Program-made: the position numbers and the translations under genes
Part shown: positions 1 to 7,430 of the stretch, in pieces
Numbering within the stretch: the first letter of the stretch is position 1
Layout of the letters: the number at the start of each line of letters is the position of its first letter
Notes under the pieces: generated by a model
Told to the model about the DNA's origin: nothing
The model's database searches: none
The model's input: the letters and a program-made list of their open reading frames with translations, nothing else
Assembly (NCBI RefSeq): GCF_018919065.1
Contig: NZ_JAHLQG010000020.1
Location: 1 to 64,000 of the forward strand
DNA from: Blautia sp. MSJ-9
GTDB taxonomy: Bacteria > Bacillota > Clostridia > Lachnospirales > Lachnospiraceae
Reading direction: 5' to 3'
DNA: 64,000 nucleotides

Positions 1-126
1 CCCCTTCCGGTAACGGAAAGGTCTTTGCTGGAGGCAAAAGTCCCTCCGGTAAAGCGTAGAACCTCATGTGTTTATGCAGATCTGAAAGAACTTCATTTAC
101 AAATGGAAATCTTAAAGGCGGCATAA
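1..126 (+). CDS. Possible C-terminal tail of IS200/IS605-type TnpB (OrfB), cut by window edge
   Basis: Frame 1 is open from the window edge to TAA at 124-126 and encodes 41 residues beginning PLPVTERSLLEAKVPPVKRR. The PVTERS stretch resembles the variable tail that follows the last nuclease motifs in TnpB proteins, and the DNA just downstream carries the hairpins expected at the right end of such an element. TnpB is an RNA-guided nuclease associated with IS200/IS605 transposons. The catalytic RuvC-like residues lie outside the window, so the family call rests on the tail and its context and is tentative. It could also be the tail of an unrelated protein. Confidence 0.45.
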   Translation, partial: PLPVTERSLLEAKVPPVKRRTSCVYADLKELHLQMEILKAA

Positions 127-300
127 ATGCAGGCAGATATACAGCGGACTACCTGCAATGTGGGAACCTGCCATATCTGGCATGGAAAAATGCGCATAAC
201 TGCGCTGGCCTAAGTTACAGGCGTATCCGCCGATATTTAGTCTGACGCCTAAAGCGTCTGGAAGCACGCGACTTCAGTCGTGTGAGGATAAAGTTTTTAA
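127..300 (+). mobile_element. Structured right end of an IS605-like element, possible omega-RNA region
   Basis: Non-coding stretch directly after the TnpB-like tail. It holds two adjacent hairpins: GACGC at 244-248 pairs with GCGTC at 254-258, and CACGCGACT at 265-273 pairs with AGTCGTGTG at 276-284 (one G-U pair). A hairpin of the type CGCGACT-N-AGTCG near the end is usual for IS200/IS605 right ends, and in TnpB systems this region is transcribed as the guide-bearing omega RNA. The boundary with flanking DNA was not determined; if the model is right, the guide would start just after about position 290. Confidence 0.4.
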
Positions 301-432
301 TTCACGGAAGAATCCTTTATGAAAAATAAATAATGCGAATGCAGAAGAAAGGAAATAGCAACAATGGGACAGATACATGATATTGAAAAATTAAAAATCA
401 AGACAGGCAAAAACACTCCGGAGAATTGACTT

Positions 433-1422
433 ATGAGCACATTAAATATTCTTCTTAATCAGATCGGAATGTTTGTCATCTACATTCTGGCAGGCATCAT
501 TCTGATCCGGACACATGTGTTGAACCGGGAAAATATGGAAGTCGTTTCCAGACTTGTGATCAAACTGGCACTGCCGGTCATGATTTTTACAAATACGGTA
601 AATGGAGTGGATAAGCAAATGCTTTTCCACTCCCTGCCGATTCTCGGAATCGCATTCTTTATGTACATATGCCTGTTTGGACTCAGCTTTCTTTCGGGAA
701 AAATACTGCACCTGCAAGGTGACCACCAGCAGCTTTATTCTGCTATGAGTGCTTTTGGAAATATTGGCTTTATGGGAATCCCCATTGTCACAAGTATCTT
801 TCCGGAAAGAGGAATGCTGTATATCTCGGTATTTACCATGATAGACCAGCTGATGCTGTGGACAGTCGGGGTAAGGCTAACCTCGAAGGCAGAGGATACA
901 GTGGAAACTACTTCAAAAAATTCATCACAATGTGGAAAAAATGTTGGTGCCGTAAAGCATTCTACATTTGACTTTAAAAAGCTAATTAACCCGGTAACAG
1001 TTGCTATCGTATTGGCATTATTCTGTATTCTTGCAGGCCTTACCTTACCGGAGATTCTGAACACAGCATTCTCAAAAATCGGAGCAACAGCAACACCTCT
1101 GGCAATGATTTATCTTGGCGGAGTCTTTGCATGTATGGATGTAAAAAAATACATTTGCAAACTGGACTATTATGGAATCGTCGCAATCAAAATGCTGATT
1201 TTTCCGGTGCTGTTTTATCTGATACTGGGGTTACTTCCAATATCGGCAGAAATCCGTATGACCATGACACTCACATCCGCTATGCCGGTAATGTCATCAG
1301 TAGTTATGATGGCAAATACATACGGCACAGACGGCGACTATGCCATGGGTGGAATCCTGGTGACAACAGTCTGCTCGATCGTGACGTTACCGTTTGTATA
1401 CTGGGTGCTGCAGTTTATCTGA
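433..1422 (+). CDS. AEC-family transporter (auxin efflux carrier/malate permease type)
   Basis: 329-residue integral membrane protein of the AEC family, which exports or imports small organic anions. The N-terminus has the family's first helix followed by a conserved LVIKLALPVMIF segment around residues 40-52 and a glycine-rich GAFGNIGFMGIPI-like stretch around 105-118; a charged linker near 150-175 separates two halves of about five helices each. Length is usual for the family. The start is supported by GGAGAA eight bases upstream. A 21-codon open frame with its own AAAGGAAA site lies immediately upstream (364-429) and could be a leader or a remnant. The substrate cannot be told from the sequence. 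The gene stands alone, with decayed DNA downstream. Confidence 0.85.
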   Translation: MSTLNILLNQIGMFVIYILAGIILIRTHVLNRENMEVVSRLVIKLALPVMIFTNTVNGVDKQMLFHSLPILGIAFFMYICLFGLSFLSGKILHLQGDHQQLYSAMSAFGNIGFMGIPIVTSIFPERGMLYISVFTMIDQLMLWTVGVRLTSKAEDTVETTSKNSSQCGKNVGAVKHSTFDFKKLINPVTVAIVLALFCILAGLTLPEILNTAFSKIGATATPLAMIYLGGVFACMDVKKYICKLDYYGIVAIKMLIFPVLFYLILGLLPISAEIRMTMTLTSAMPVMSSVVMMANTYGTDGDYAMGGILVTTVCSIVTLPFVYWVLQFI

Positions 1423-1627
1423 AACAGGAGCAAAAATAATGAATGAGCGTAAACAAAGTTGACGAAAAGAAATAGTCCGGCTACCCTGCAATGGGAATCA
1501 ATAATGCGGGAAATAGAGGGAGAAGATTCTGCTGAGGAATGGCGGGAATCTGTTCTGTACAGATACAAAATTCCGCCAAAGAAACCAAAGATCAGTCCGG
1601 TATATCCACCGGCACAAAGGATAACTG

Positions 1628-1828
1628 TTAATTTAGTAATACACCGATCATAGAGATGAAAAATCCTGCCAGAAGTCCGAGTGTTGTCCATTCAATAAGT
1701 GAAACTGCCAGAAATACAGCGGAAGCATGTGATTTTTTTATCTGATTGTTAATAGAAGTCCATGCGGTTTCAGGCTGTATGATTAAATGTATAACAGATT
1801 TGAAGCAGAAGGAAATGTTTATGGCAGA
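1628..1828 (-). pseudogene. Remnant of a membrane protein C-terminus
   Basis: On the minus strand one frame is open for about 66 codons and ends at TAA (1628-1630). It encodes a hydrophobic tail containing HASAVFLAVSLIEWTTLG and then LLAGFFISMIGVLLN, which looks like one or two membrane helices at the end of a transporter or other membrane protein. No start codon with a ribosome site is present and the frame is closed by a stop upstream. It overlaps another remnant on the plus strand. I do not recognise the family. It may be chance coding, but the helix-like composition suggests a decayed gene. Confidence 0.25.
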
Positions 1829-1922
1829 TCAGAAAATAGATAATCTTTTAAATCTGGCTATGGATGCGACGCCAGAGGAACGCAGGAAATGTTACATCTA
1901 TGCTGTTTTTATATTTGGGTGA
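1821..1922 (+). pseudogene. N-terminal remnant of an S8 (subtilisin-like) peptidase
   Basis: 33-codon open frame starting MADQKIDNLLNLAMDATPEE and ending at TGA. This opening matches my memory of the N-terminus of large S8-family serine peptidases found in several copies in Lachnospiraceae, which begin with a similar helix before the prodomain. AAGGAAA sits upstream at normal spacing, so the start looks like a former true start. Reading is lost after about 25 residues and no catalytic Asp, His or Ser region follows. It is therefore a truncated gene. The family call is from recollection of the N-terminal motif only. Confidence 0.45.
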
Positions 1923-1984
1923 TTTTGAAATGTGCCAGACACTACGCCATGTTTTGGAACATTGAGGGTCTGACCCTATGAAGT

Positions 1985-2245
1985 ATGAATACAGGTATTT
2001 TGCCAATTAAAAAGGAAAAAACTCAGTCTGCCTTAAACAATTTTGATGAATTTACCATGGTAAGTCCAAGTATTCTGGCGCAGTATATCGGATTTACGGA
2101 ACTCTTAGCTATGATAATGACAGACAAAATTTCCGCGGGAGCTTCCGGTAAAAATATCATGTTCAGCCCGACAAGCTTGAACGTTGCACTCGGCATGATC
2201 GCAGAAAAAAGGACCCCCGAAAAACAAGAGTCCTTTTGTGCATAA
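1985..2245 (+). pseudogene. N-terminal remnant of a bacterial serpin
   Basis: 86-codon frame. Residues about 52-72 include GKNIMFSPTSLNVALGMIAE, the first-helix region of serpins (animal counterpart NxxFSPLSxxxALAM). Serpins are about 370-400 residues and inhibit proteases through a reactive loop near the C-terminus; here the frame leaves serpin-like sequence after about residue 72 and runs into a terminator hairpin. The preceding residues resemble the linker usually found after a lipoprotein signal, but no signal peptide is present, so both ends are lost. Direct joining of the first helix to a terminator suggests an internal deletion. Not functional as an inhibitor. Confidence 0.6.
2207..2237 (+). 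terminator. Rho-independent terminator after the serpin remnant
   Basis: AAAAGGAC at 2207-2214 pairs with GTCCTTTT at 2230-2237 around a 15-base loop. The A-rich left arm and T-rich right arm allow use in either direction. It overlaps the end of the serpin remnant reading frame. Confidence 0.6.
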
Positions 2246-2250
2246 ATAAA

Positions 2251-2283
2251 ATGACAGCATCTTACTGTGGCAGTGGGATGCTA
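2251..2283 (-). terminator. Terminator of the two-repeat secreted protein gene
   Basis: AGCATC at 2256-2261 pairs with GATGCT at 2277-2282; read on the minus strand it begins at the stop codon of the upstream gene and is followed by a short T-rich stretch. The stem is short and the T-run weak. Confidence 0.4.
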
Positions 2284-2973
2284 CTTTTTATACCAGAATT
2301 TCTTACATTGCACTTTCGTCTTTCCATCTGGGGCATCCGTCATCCTTCCGATTTTGAACCTGTAATTTTTGGTCTTTCCGGCTGGGATATTTACATTGTA
2401 GGTTTTGGTGGGCGTTGCAGTTTCATCCAGCGGTATCTCAAAATACATTGTTACCTTTGTAATGGTATAACTTGAAGTGTTTTGCATACGGGCAGTTATA
2501 TACAGCTCGCCGGTGTTGGGATTATAATCATATCCCTTGTAGCTGACCTTGAGCTGGTTTAGCTTAGGGGTAGCTGACCGGTACCAGAACGATAAGCATT
2601 TTACCTTAGGTGATTTATATGGCTGCTGAGCCATTTTTCCAACATAAACAGTCTTGTTTACTGTTTTTCCAGGATTGATTGTTACACTGAAGGTCTGGGT
2701 TATGGTTCCATCTTCCATGATTGGGATCGTATATTCCATTTTTACTTTTGTAATTGTATAACTGGAAGTATTTTTCAGCTTCAGCTTCAGATATAACTTT
2801 GCGGTATCATTGTCATATTGGAATCCGCTGCAGCTTACTTTAAGCTGCTTGGCAGTTGGCTTGGAAGCAGCCAGTGTCAGCTTTGGAAAAAATGAAAGTA
2901 CGGCAAATGCTGTCAGAAAGAAAAATACCAGATAGCTTCTGCGTTTTTTTATAAAGCGGTCCTTCATACTCAT
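2281..2973 (-). CDS. Secreted protein with two tandem beta-sandwich-like repeats
   Basis: 230 residues. An N-terminal signal segment (basic start, hydrophobic YLVFFFLTAFAVLSFF, cleavage likely after LTLAA near residue 36) is followed by two similar repeats, roughly 40-135 and 138-230. Each runs LKVS-GFxYDxxTxxLYxxxxxxNTSSYTITKV, then a stretch of threonines and a basic KxxCxxFWY end (KCLSFWYRS, QCKKFWYKK), each with a conserved Cys. The pattern resembles small extracytoplasmic folds such as FxLYD domains, but I cannot assign a family. An AGGAGG site precedes the start. It is a monocistronic gene flanked by decayed genes, with an inverted repeat upstream. Function unknown, probably cell-surface or secreted. 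Confidence 0.75.
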   Translation of the reverse strand: MSMKDRFIKKRRSYLVFFFLTAFAVLSFFPKLTLAASKPTAKQLKVSCSGFQYDNDTAKLYLKLKLKNTSSYTITKVKMEYTIPIMEDGTITQTFSVTINPGKTVNKTVYVGKMAQQPYKSPKVKCLSFWYRSATPKLNQLKVSYKGYDYNPNTGELYITARMQNTSSYTITKVTMYFEIPLDETATPTKTYNVNIPAGKTKNYRFKIGRMTDAPDGKTKVQCKKFWYKK

Positions 2974-3011
2974 AAAATCTCCTCCTTACACGATAGGCTA
3001 TAATAGTTTCA

Positions 3012-3050
3012 GGCAAATATTATGACTTTTGGTACACGTAATATTTTGCC
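3012..3050. promoter_or_regulatory. Inverted repeat upstream of the secreted protein gene
   Basis: GGCAAATATTA at 3012-3022 faces TAATATTTTGCC at 3039-3050, complementary apart from one extra base. It lies 40-75 bases upstream of the minus-strand gene ending at 2281, in the position expected for an operator or a 5' leader hairpin. No protein can be linked to it. Confidence 0.35.
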
Positions 3051-3117
3051 CAAGTTTATTCTATAGTTACCATATAATAGGAGAGAGGAAATTTCTATTA
3101 ACTATTGGTTAATTTTT

Positions 3118-3240
3118 TTATTCCAGTAATCTGTTTTTTTGATTCAGATCAATATTCTTACTGAACATTGGGGTCAGAAAGGATTCATACGCCATTTCGC
3201 CTGACAGATTACTCACGAATGTTCCTGCTCGGTTTGTCAT
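3118..3240 (-). pseudogene. N-terminal remnant of a Fic-family protein
   Basis: 40-codon minus-strand frame starting MTNRAGTFVSNLSGEMAYES, with AAAGGAAA just upstream of the ATG. The AGTFVxNxSGxxAYxSF opening is the start of the N-terminal domain of Fic/DOC proteins, where it is normally followed by a proline-rich loop and, near residue 200, the HxFxxGNGR catalytic loop. Here the frame stops after residue 40 and no Fic core follows. Intact Fic proteins AMPylate targets or act as toxins; this copy is a fragment. The assignment rests on the first 20 residues. Confidence 0.45.
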
Positions 3241-3272
3241 AATTGTTTCCTTTCCCTTTCTCTTTAACTTCT

Positions 3273-3870
3273 TCAGATCCGCAGTTTTTCTTCATCCAGC
3301 AAATTTAATTTTTTTGCAGAAAGTATAAGTTCTGTTTGTAGAAATGCAAGATTGCAGGCTGTTAAAAATGCATCCATGAGTAACTCGATACTGATCACTA
3401 ATGCAATTCCTGCAGAGGGGATTCCTAATTGTGCAAATAAAATGGTATAACAGGATAAACCTCCGCCGGGGATTGGCGGTGTTGCAATTGCCAGAATCGT
3501 ACAGGTTATAATGGAGGTTATGATCCAGACGATGGTTATCTCTGTGCCAAAGCTCTGACCGGTACACAGGGATACAATAAAAAACTGGATTGCTCCAGCT
3601 GGCATAAAAATGATTTGTCCGATAGAAACACCAAAGTTAATTAATTTTTTATCTATACCAAGTGCCTTGCAGCTTTCAATGTTGGTTCCAAAAGCAGCTG
3701 ATGAGGAGGAGGTAGAAAGTGCAATTAAAAAGGTAGGAAGTAATTTTTTTATTAAAACTCCAGGCTTTACTTTACACTTCCAGCAGACCAGGCCAATATA
3801 AAACATGAGAGTTATACTTGTAATGAGTATAACTAAAATAATCTGTTTTATAAGACTGAACAGCCTTGAT
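3273..3870 (-). pseudogene. C-terminal part of a dicarboxylate/amino acid:cation symporter (DAACS), interrupted
   Basis: The minus-strand frame encodes about 195 residues covering the C-terminal core of sodium or proton-coupled dicarboxylate/glutamate symporters: the serine-rich re-entrant loop ALSTSSSSAAFGTN, then IGQIIFMPAGAIQFF, then a second loop with ATPPIPGGGLSCY. The 220 or so N-terminal residues are missing. Upstream reading is broken exactly where a 189-bp repeat element is inserted at 3871, and the sequence beyond the element shows no clear in-frame continuation, so the gene had probably begun to decay before the insertion. A working transporter is not expected. Confidence 0.7.
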
Positions 3871-4059
3871 GTTACTGTTCACTCTGTTCACAGCAACACG
3901 CTTCGCGATGCACAGAATTTATGCTGATCGCATAAATTCGCGCGGTATGTCTCGGGTTTTCTGTTGCCATGCATCCGTAGGGAGCTGCCAGTGGCAGGTC
4001 CTGTAGGTGACCTTCGCTCACAAAAAACACCTCGCGGGATATTACCAGTGAACAGTAAT
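3871..4059. mobile_element. 189-bp MITE-like element with 8-bp target duplication
   Basis: Bounded by GCCTTGAT at 3863-3870 and again at 4060-4067. The ends are inverted repeats: TTACTGTTCAC at 3872-3882 and GTGAACAGTAA at 4048-4058, with the outermost base unpaired. Internal structure includes a perfect hairpin GAATTTATGC/GCATAAATTC near 3915-3945. It has no transposase-sized reading frame. The left 47 bases recur, with three mismatches, at 30124-30170. These traits fit a non-autonomous element moved by a transposase encoded elsewhere. Confidence 0.7.
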
Positions 4060-4209
4060 GCCTTGATTCTTCTTACACTGCTGTATACAGAAAGTAAGTG
4101 CCTCAAACATTGATACAGGCATGATAGCGGAATTTCCACTGTCTTATACTACACCATGTTTTGAGACACTTACGAATTCTGGTAATATACGGATAATTAC
4201 CTGCTTTTG

Positions 4210-5472
4210 TTAAATTGCAGAACTTACCTGCTCCGGGTTGAATACAGTGAGTTTACTTCCGGCTGCTGCGGCAATGAAAATCCAGATAAACATTTTAACC
4301 GGGAAGCAGAGGAAGAGGAGCATGGTCACTGCCAGCGGTTTTTTCATAATTCCGCCAAGGAGTGCAGCGGTAACGATCGCGGCTCCGAATACAACATGTC
4401 CTCCGTCTGCTCCGCATGCCAGCATTGCTACGCCATATCCCATAGATACTCCGGCAAAGATTACGGGGAAGAAATGACCGCCCTTCAGTCCGAACTGTAT
4501 ACAGAGATTCGTCAGCAGAACTTTGAAAAATGCAATCCCGATAAGTGTCAGCGGAAGATAGGAAGTGTAAGTTTCCATAAGATTTCCCATCTGCTCTTCT
4601 CCGGAAAAGAGAAGTACAGGAAGGAAGGTTCCTGTGATTCCGAGACATAATCCTGCCAGAGTTTCTTTTATAACCGGTGGAACTTTCTGAGAAATACTTT
4701 TAAGCAGCTCATGTGTTCCAAGATAAAAGTATGCCAGAATAAGACCACACAGGATATACAGGATCATAAACAGGTAATCTTTCTTCTCGAGTTCAACCAT
4801 ATCAAAGGATGGGAAACCGGAAAGTCCTGCGCCAAACAGAGAGGATAGGCCGGCATAAATTCCTGTGCCTGCCGCAAGCGCGATCCCATAGATGAATAAT
4901 TTGGAACCCTTTGTTAAGGAAGTAAGATCTTCATCTGTATTTTCCTCTACTTCAAAGATACCAAACAGTGGTGCATGAAACAGGACACTCATGGAAACTG
5001 CTGCTCCGATCTGTGAATAATTTTTGGTATTCTGTCCGGCGAATTTCAGATTGTCTCCGGCCCAGTAACATAAGCCTACGATAATTCCGGTAAGACCTGC
5101 TTCTGGTCCGATACTGCTTCCTATCAGAAGTGGAAGAAGAGCAGCAATCATCATTACAAGCATGTTTTTGTATTCGTATCTTTTTTCTTTTCGGACTTTG
5201 TCCATGACTGTTTCGAGTTCTTCGGGATAATCTCCCAACAATTTTCGAAAAACACCTGTAATTGCCGCGCCGACTGTGCAGACAAAAATCGTATAATATG
5301 GAAGAGAAATCTTTTCCGGAATCCAGTTCCACAGGAATTCTGTTCCTACGGACATTATTTTTAACAACAGCCATACCAGTGCACCGGCTGCAGCGCCAAT
5401 GATCGCACAGAACAGCCATAGTTCCATCTGGTTTTTCAGAGCGACATTTTTTTCTGCTTTTTTGTTAGTCAT
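4210..5472 (-). CDS. ClC-family chloride channel or chloride/proton antiporter
   Basis: 420-residue polytopic membrane protein of the ClC family. GSSIGPEAGLTG near residues 117-128 corresponds to the second chloride-binding loop (family GxxxGPExP), and GLKGGHFFPVIFAGVSMGYG near 335-354 corresponds to the third (GxFxP). There is no C-terminal CBS pair. The start is preceded by AAGAAGG. The downstream HdeD-like gene on the same strand ends 18 bases before it, so the two may be co-transcribed. Bacterial ClC proteins exchange chloride or fluoride for protons, often in acid stress. The channel/antiporter distinction and the anion were not decided. Confidence 0.85.
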   Translation of the reverse strand: MTNKKAEKNVALKNQMELWLFCAIIGAAAGALVWLLLKIMSVGTEFLWNWIPEKISLPYYTIFVCTVGAAITGVFRKLLGDYPEELETVMDKVRKEKRYEYKNMLVMMIAALLPLLIGSSIGPEAGLTGIIVGLCYWAGDNLKFAGQNTKNYSQIGAAVSMSVLFHAPLFGIFEVEENTDEDLTSLTKGSKLFIYGIALAAGTGIYAGLSSLFGAGLSGFPSFDMVELEKKDYLFMILYILCGLILAYFYLGTHELLKSISQKVPPVIKETLAGLCLGITGTFLPVLLFSGEEQMGNLMETYTSYLPLTLIGIAFFKVLLTNLCIQFGLKGGHFFPVIFAGVSMGYGVAMLACGADGGHVVFGAAIVTAALLGGIMKKPLAVTMLLFLCFPVKMFIWIFIAAAAGSKLTVFNPEQVSSAI

Positions 5473-5490
5473 ATAGTGATAACCTTCTTA

Positions 5491-6027
5491 TTATTTGGAT
5501 TCTTTTCCAAAGCTGATTCCAAGGACAATCATGTTGATTCCCTGCATTAAAACAGAAAATGCGATCATATATCCTGCAGAGATCATGGTAAGTACAGGGT
5601 GGGTAAATGATATGATGCTGACAATGACAGATAAAACACCACAGATAATGCTCAGGATTCCTTTTCCCTTGGAGGTGTTGTATGTCTTCATGCCGCCGAC
5701 GATCTGGAAAATACCATAGATCAGGATGACTGCACCGACCATATAAGCTGCCATTACATCTGTAATGAATCTCTGGATACCGCTGAAAAGTAAGATAAGA
5801 CCTGCAAGTCCTTCGAGAACACCGAGGATACATGCGCCGATTTCTTTCTTTTCTTTAGATAAAGAGAGAGCTACAAGTTCGATACCATTTACAAACAGAA
5901 GGATTCCCAGAATCCAGCCGATAGAGAGAAAGGTTCTCATTGGTCTTACAAGAGTATAGATGCCTAATAATACAGTTAAAATTCCTGTGATCAGGATGAC
6001 GATTTTTAATGTTTTGTTGTCTTTCAT
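5491..6027 (-). CDS. HdeD-like DUF308 membrane protein
   Basis: 178 residues forming about six hydrophobic helices in pairs, typical of the DUF308/HdeD family. The opening KDNKTLKIVILITGILTVLLG and the recurring pattern GxxxxxxGIxxLxxG support the family. HdeD of enteric bacteria is linked to acid resistance at high cell density. The gene lies just upstream of the ClC gene on the same strand, and two acid-stress-type membrane proteins together suggest a small stress operon (inference). An AAGGAG site precedes the start. Confidence 0.75.
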   Translation of the reverse strand: MKDNKTLKIVILITGILTVLLGIYTLVRPMRTFLSIGWILGILLFVNGIELVALSLSKEKKEIGACILGVLEGLAGLILLFSGIQRFITDVMAAYMVGAVILIYGIFQIVGGMKTYNTSKGKGILSIICGVLSVIVSIISFTHPVLTMISAGYMIAFSVLMQGINMIVLGISFGKESK

Positions 6028-6138
6028 ACGAGAATTCTCCTTTATATGTCACAAAGCTTTTGTGTTGCAAGTGAAACCGTTTTATACTATACTTCAATTA
6101 ATTTCAGGCAGTATATTATTTCATTGGAGGACAGGTAT

Positions 6139-6552
6139 ATGAAAAGAATTAAAGTATTAGGCAGTGTGTTAAAACGGACTCGCGCAGATAAAATTATCAT
6201 TGGTTTTATTGTGTTTATTTTTGCTATCGCAGCAGTGATCCAGCTGGTTGAACCGGACATTAACCGATACGGAGATGCGCTGTGGTATTGCTATGCGGTG
6301 ATCTCCACTGCCGGATTTGGCGATGTGGTTGCGATTACCTTTATTGGAAAAATGTGTTCCGTTCTTCTGACGATCTATTCGCTTTTTGTAGTTGCCATTG
6401 CCACCGGGGTAGTGGTTAATTTCTACACCCAGATGGTGGAATTGCAGCGAAAAGAGACACTTGCCATGTTTATGGATCAGCTGGAAAGACTTCCTGAGCT
6501 TTCCAGAGAAGAGCTGGAGAATATTTCCAGAAAAGTGCGCCAGTTTCGGTAG
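6139..6552 (+). CDS. Two-helix potassium channel-like protein
   Basis: 137 residues. Two membrane helices (about 20-40 and 75-98) flank a pore loop with selectivity-filter sequence STAGFGDVV, corresponding to TVGYGD in potassium channels. A charged helical tail, rich in Glu and Arg, follows. It lacks the voltage-sensor helices and a RCK/TrkA domain, so it is a minimal Ion_trans_2 pore. An upstream in-frame ATG at 6046 exists, but GGAGG at 6126-6130 points to the start at 6139. Channels of this type are tetramers. Filter changes (A for V, F for Y) are seen in other prokaryotic family members; ion selectivity is not proven. Confidence 0.75.
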   Translation: MKRIKVLGSVLKRTRADKIIIGFIVFIFAIAAVIQLVEPDINRYGDALWYCYAVISTAGFGDVVAITFIGKMCSVLLTIYSLFVVAIATGVVVNFYTQMVELQRKETLAMFMDQLERLPELSREELENISRKVRQFR

Positions 6553-6561
6553 CTGTGGATC

Positions 6562-7350
6562 TTACTGATCTCTGGAAGAATGTTCTTCTTCCTGCTTGCT
6601 GCGTACCTGCGGGATCAGAGAAGCTGCCAGCTTTCCTTTTCCGCGGTTTCGCAGATACAGAATACCAATGATAGAAAATACCACTGCGCCGATAAAGTTT
6701 ACGATCAAATCTTTCATGGTATCAACAATACCAATATCAAGATAGCCTCCCAGATTCCAGGTCTCGCCGTTAACGACCAGAGACTGAACATCTACATGGA
6801 TCGGAACATTTGCACCGGTAGGATTCAGCTTTACAGAGTTGATGGCCGGTACGATCCAGTCCTTCTGCATATCCATTCCAAAGAACCAGTCCATGCTGAA
6901 TTCAAAGAATTCCCACATAACACCAACAGTCATTGAAAAACAGAATGCAAAAAAAGCTACAAAATACGGTGACATTTTAATGGAAAACCTGTCACTGCGG
7001 TTAAAAAGATCAATCAGTGCAAATCCGATGGCAGCCATCAGAAAACCGTTAGTAGTATGCAAAATGGTATCCCAGATAGGGATTTTTACATAAAAGGCAT
7101 TGATCTCGCCAAGAATTTCTGCTGAAAAGATAAAGATCAGAATGACTGTTTCCAGTCCCGGTGGTATTGTGACGTTCAGTTTCCTGTCCAGAAACTGGGG
7201 AACCATAAAAAGGATCAATGTCAAGATTCCCAGAAACATATTGTGGTAATTTCCAAGGAAAAACTGACGTACAACGGATAAGATTACCAGGGCGGTAAGC
7301 ACCATCTGGATTTTTGTTCTGTTCTTTTTCAAACCTGAATTAGCTTTCAT
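6562..7350 (-). CDS. DUF2238/YjdF-like inner membrane protein
   Basis: 262 residues with about seven hydrophobic helices. Family-like motifs are IPIWDTILHTTNGFLMAAIG near residues 90-109 and VGVMWEFFEFSMDWFFG near 142-158, which place Asp, His and Glu in or near the membrane. The C-terminal tail is short and charged. Between the last helices is a region with GGYLDIGIVDTMKDLIVN, also typical. The function of this family is unknown. The start has AGGAGG upstream. It converges with the potassium channel-like gene, whose stop is 9 bases away. Confidence 0.65.
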   Translation of the reverse strand: MKANSGLKKNRTKIQMVLTALVILSVVRQFFLGNYHNMFLGILTLILFMVPQFLDRKLNVTIPPGLETVILIFIFSAEILGEINAFYVKIPIWDTILHTTNGFLMAAIGFALIDLFNRSDRFSIKMSPYFVAFFAFCFSMTVGVMWEFFEFSMDWFFGMDMQKDWIVPAINSVKLNPTGANVPIHVDVQSLVVNGETWNLGGYLDIGIVDTMKDLIVNFIGAVVFSIIGILYLRNRGKGKLAASLIPQVRSKQEEEHSSRDQ

Positions 7351-7430
7351 TTTTCTTTTCCTCCTTCCTTATTTTATATCCTTATCCTCACTGTTTGTAT
7401 TTTAACATAAGTGCATCCAAACAACAAGAA

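Noticed and set aside
1459..1653. 64-codon plus-strand frame after the AEC gene
   Set aside because: It overlaps the membrane-protein remnant, lacks a ribosome site and looks like no family; treated as decayed DNA.
3888..4139. 83-codon minus-strand frame across the 189-bp element
   Set aside because: It spans the element end and target duplication, so its coding is accidental.
6046..6138. Upstream in-frame extension of the potassium channel-like gene
   Set aside because: The GGAGG site and helix prediction favour ATG 6139; the extra residues are not channel-like.
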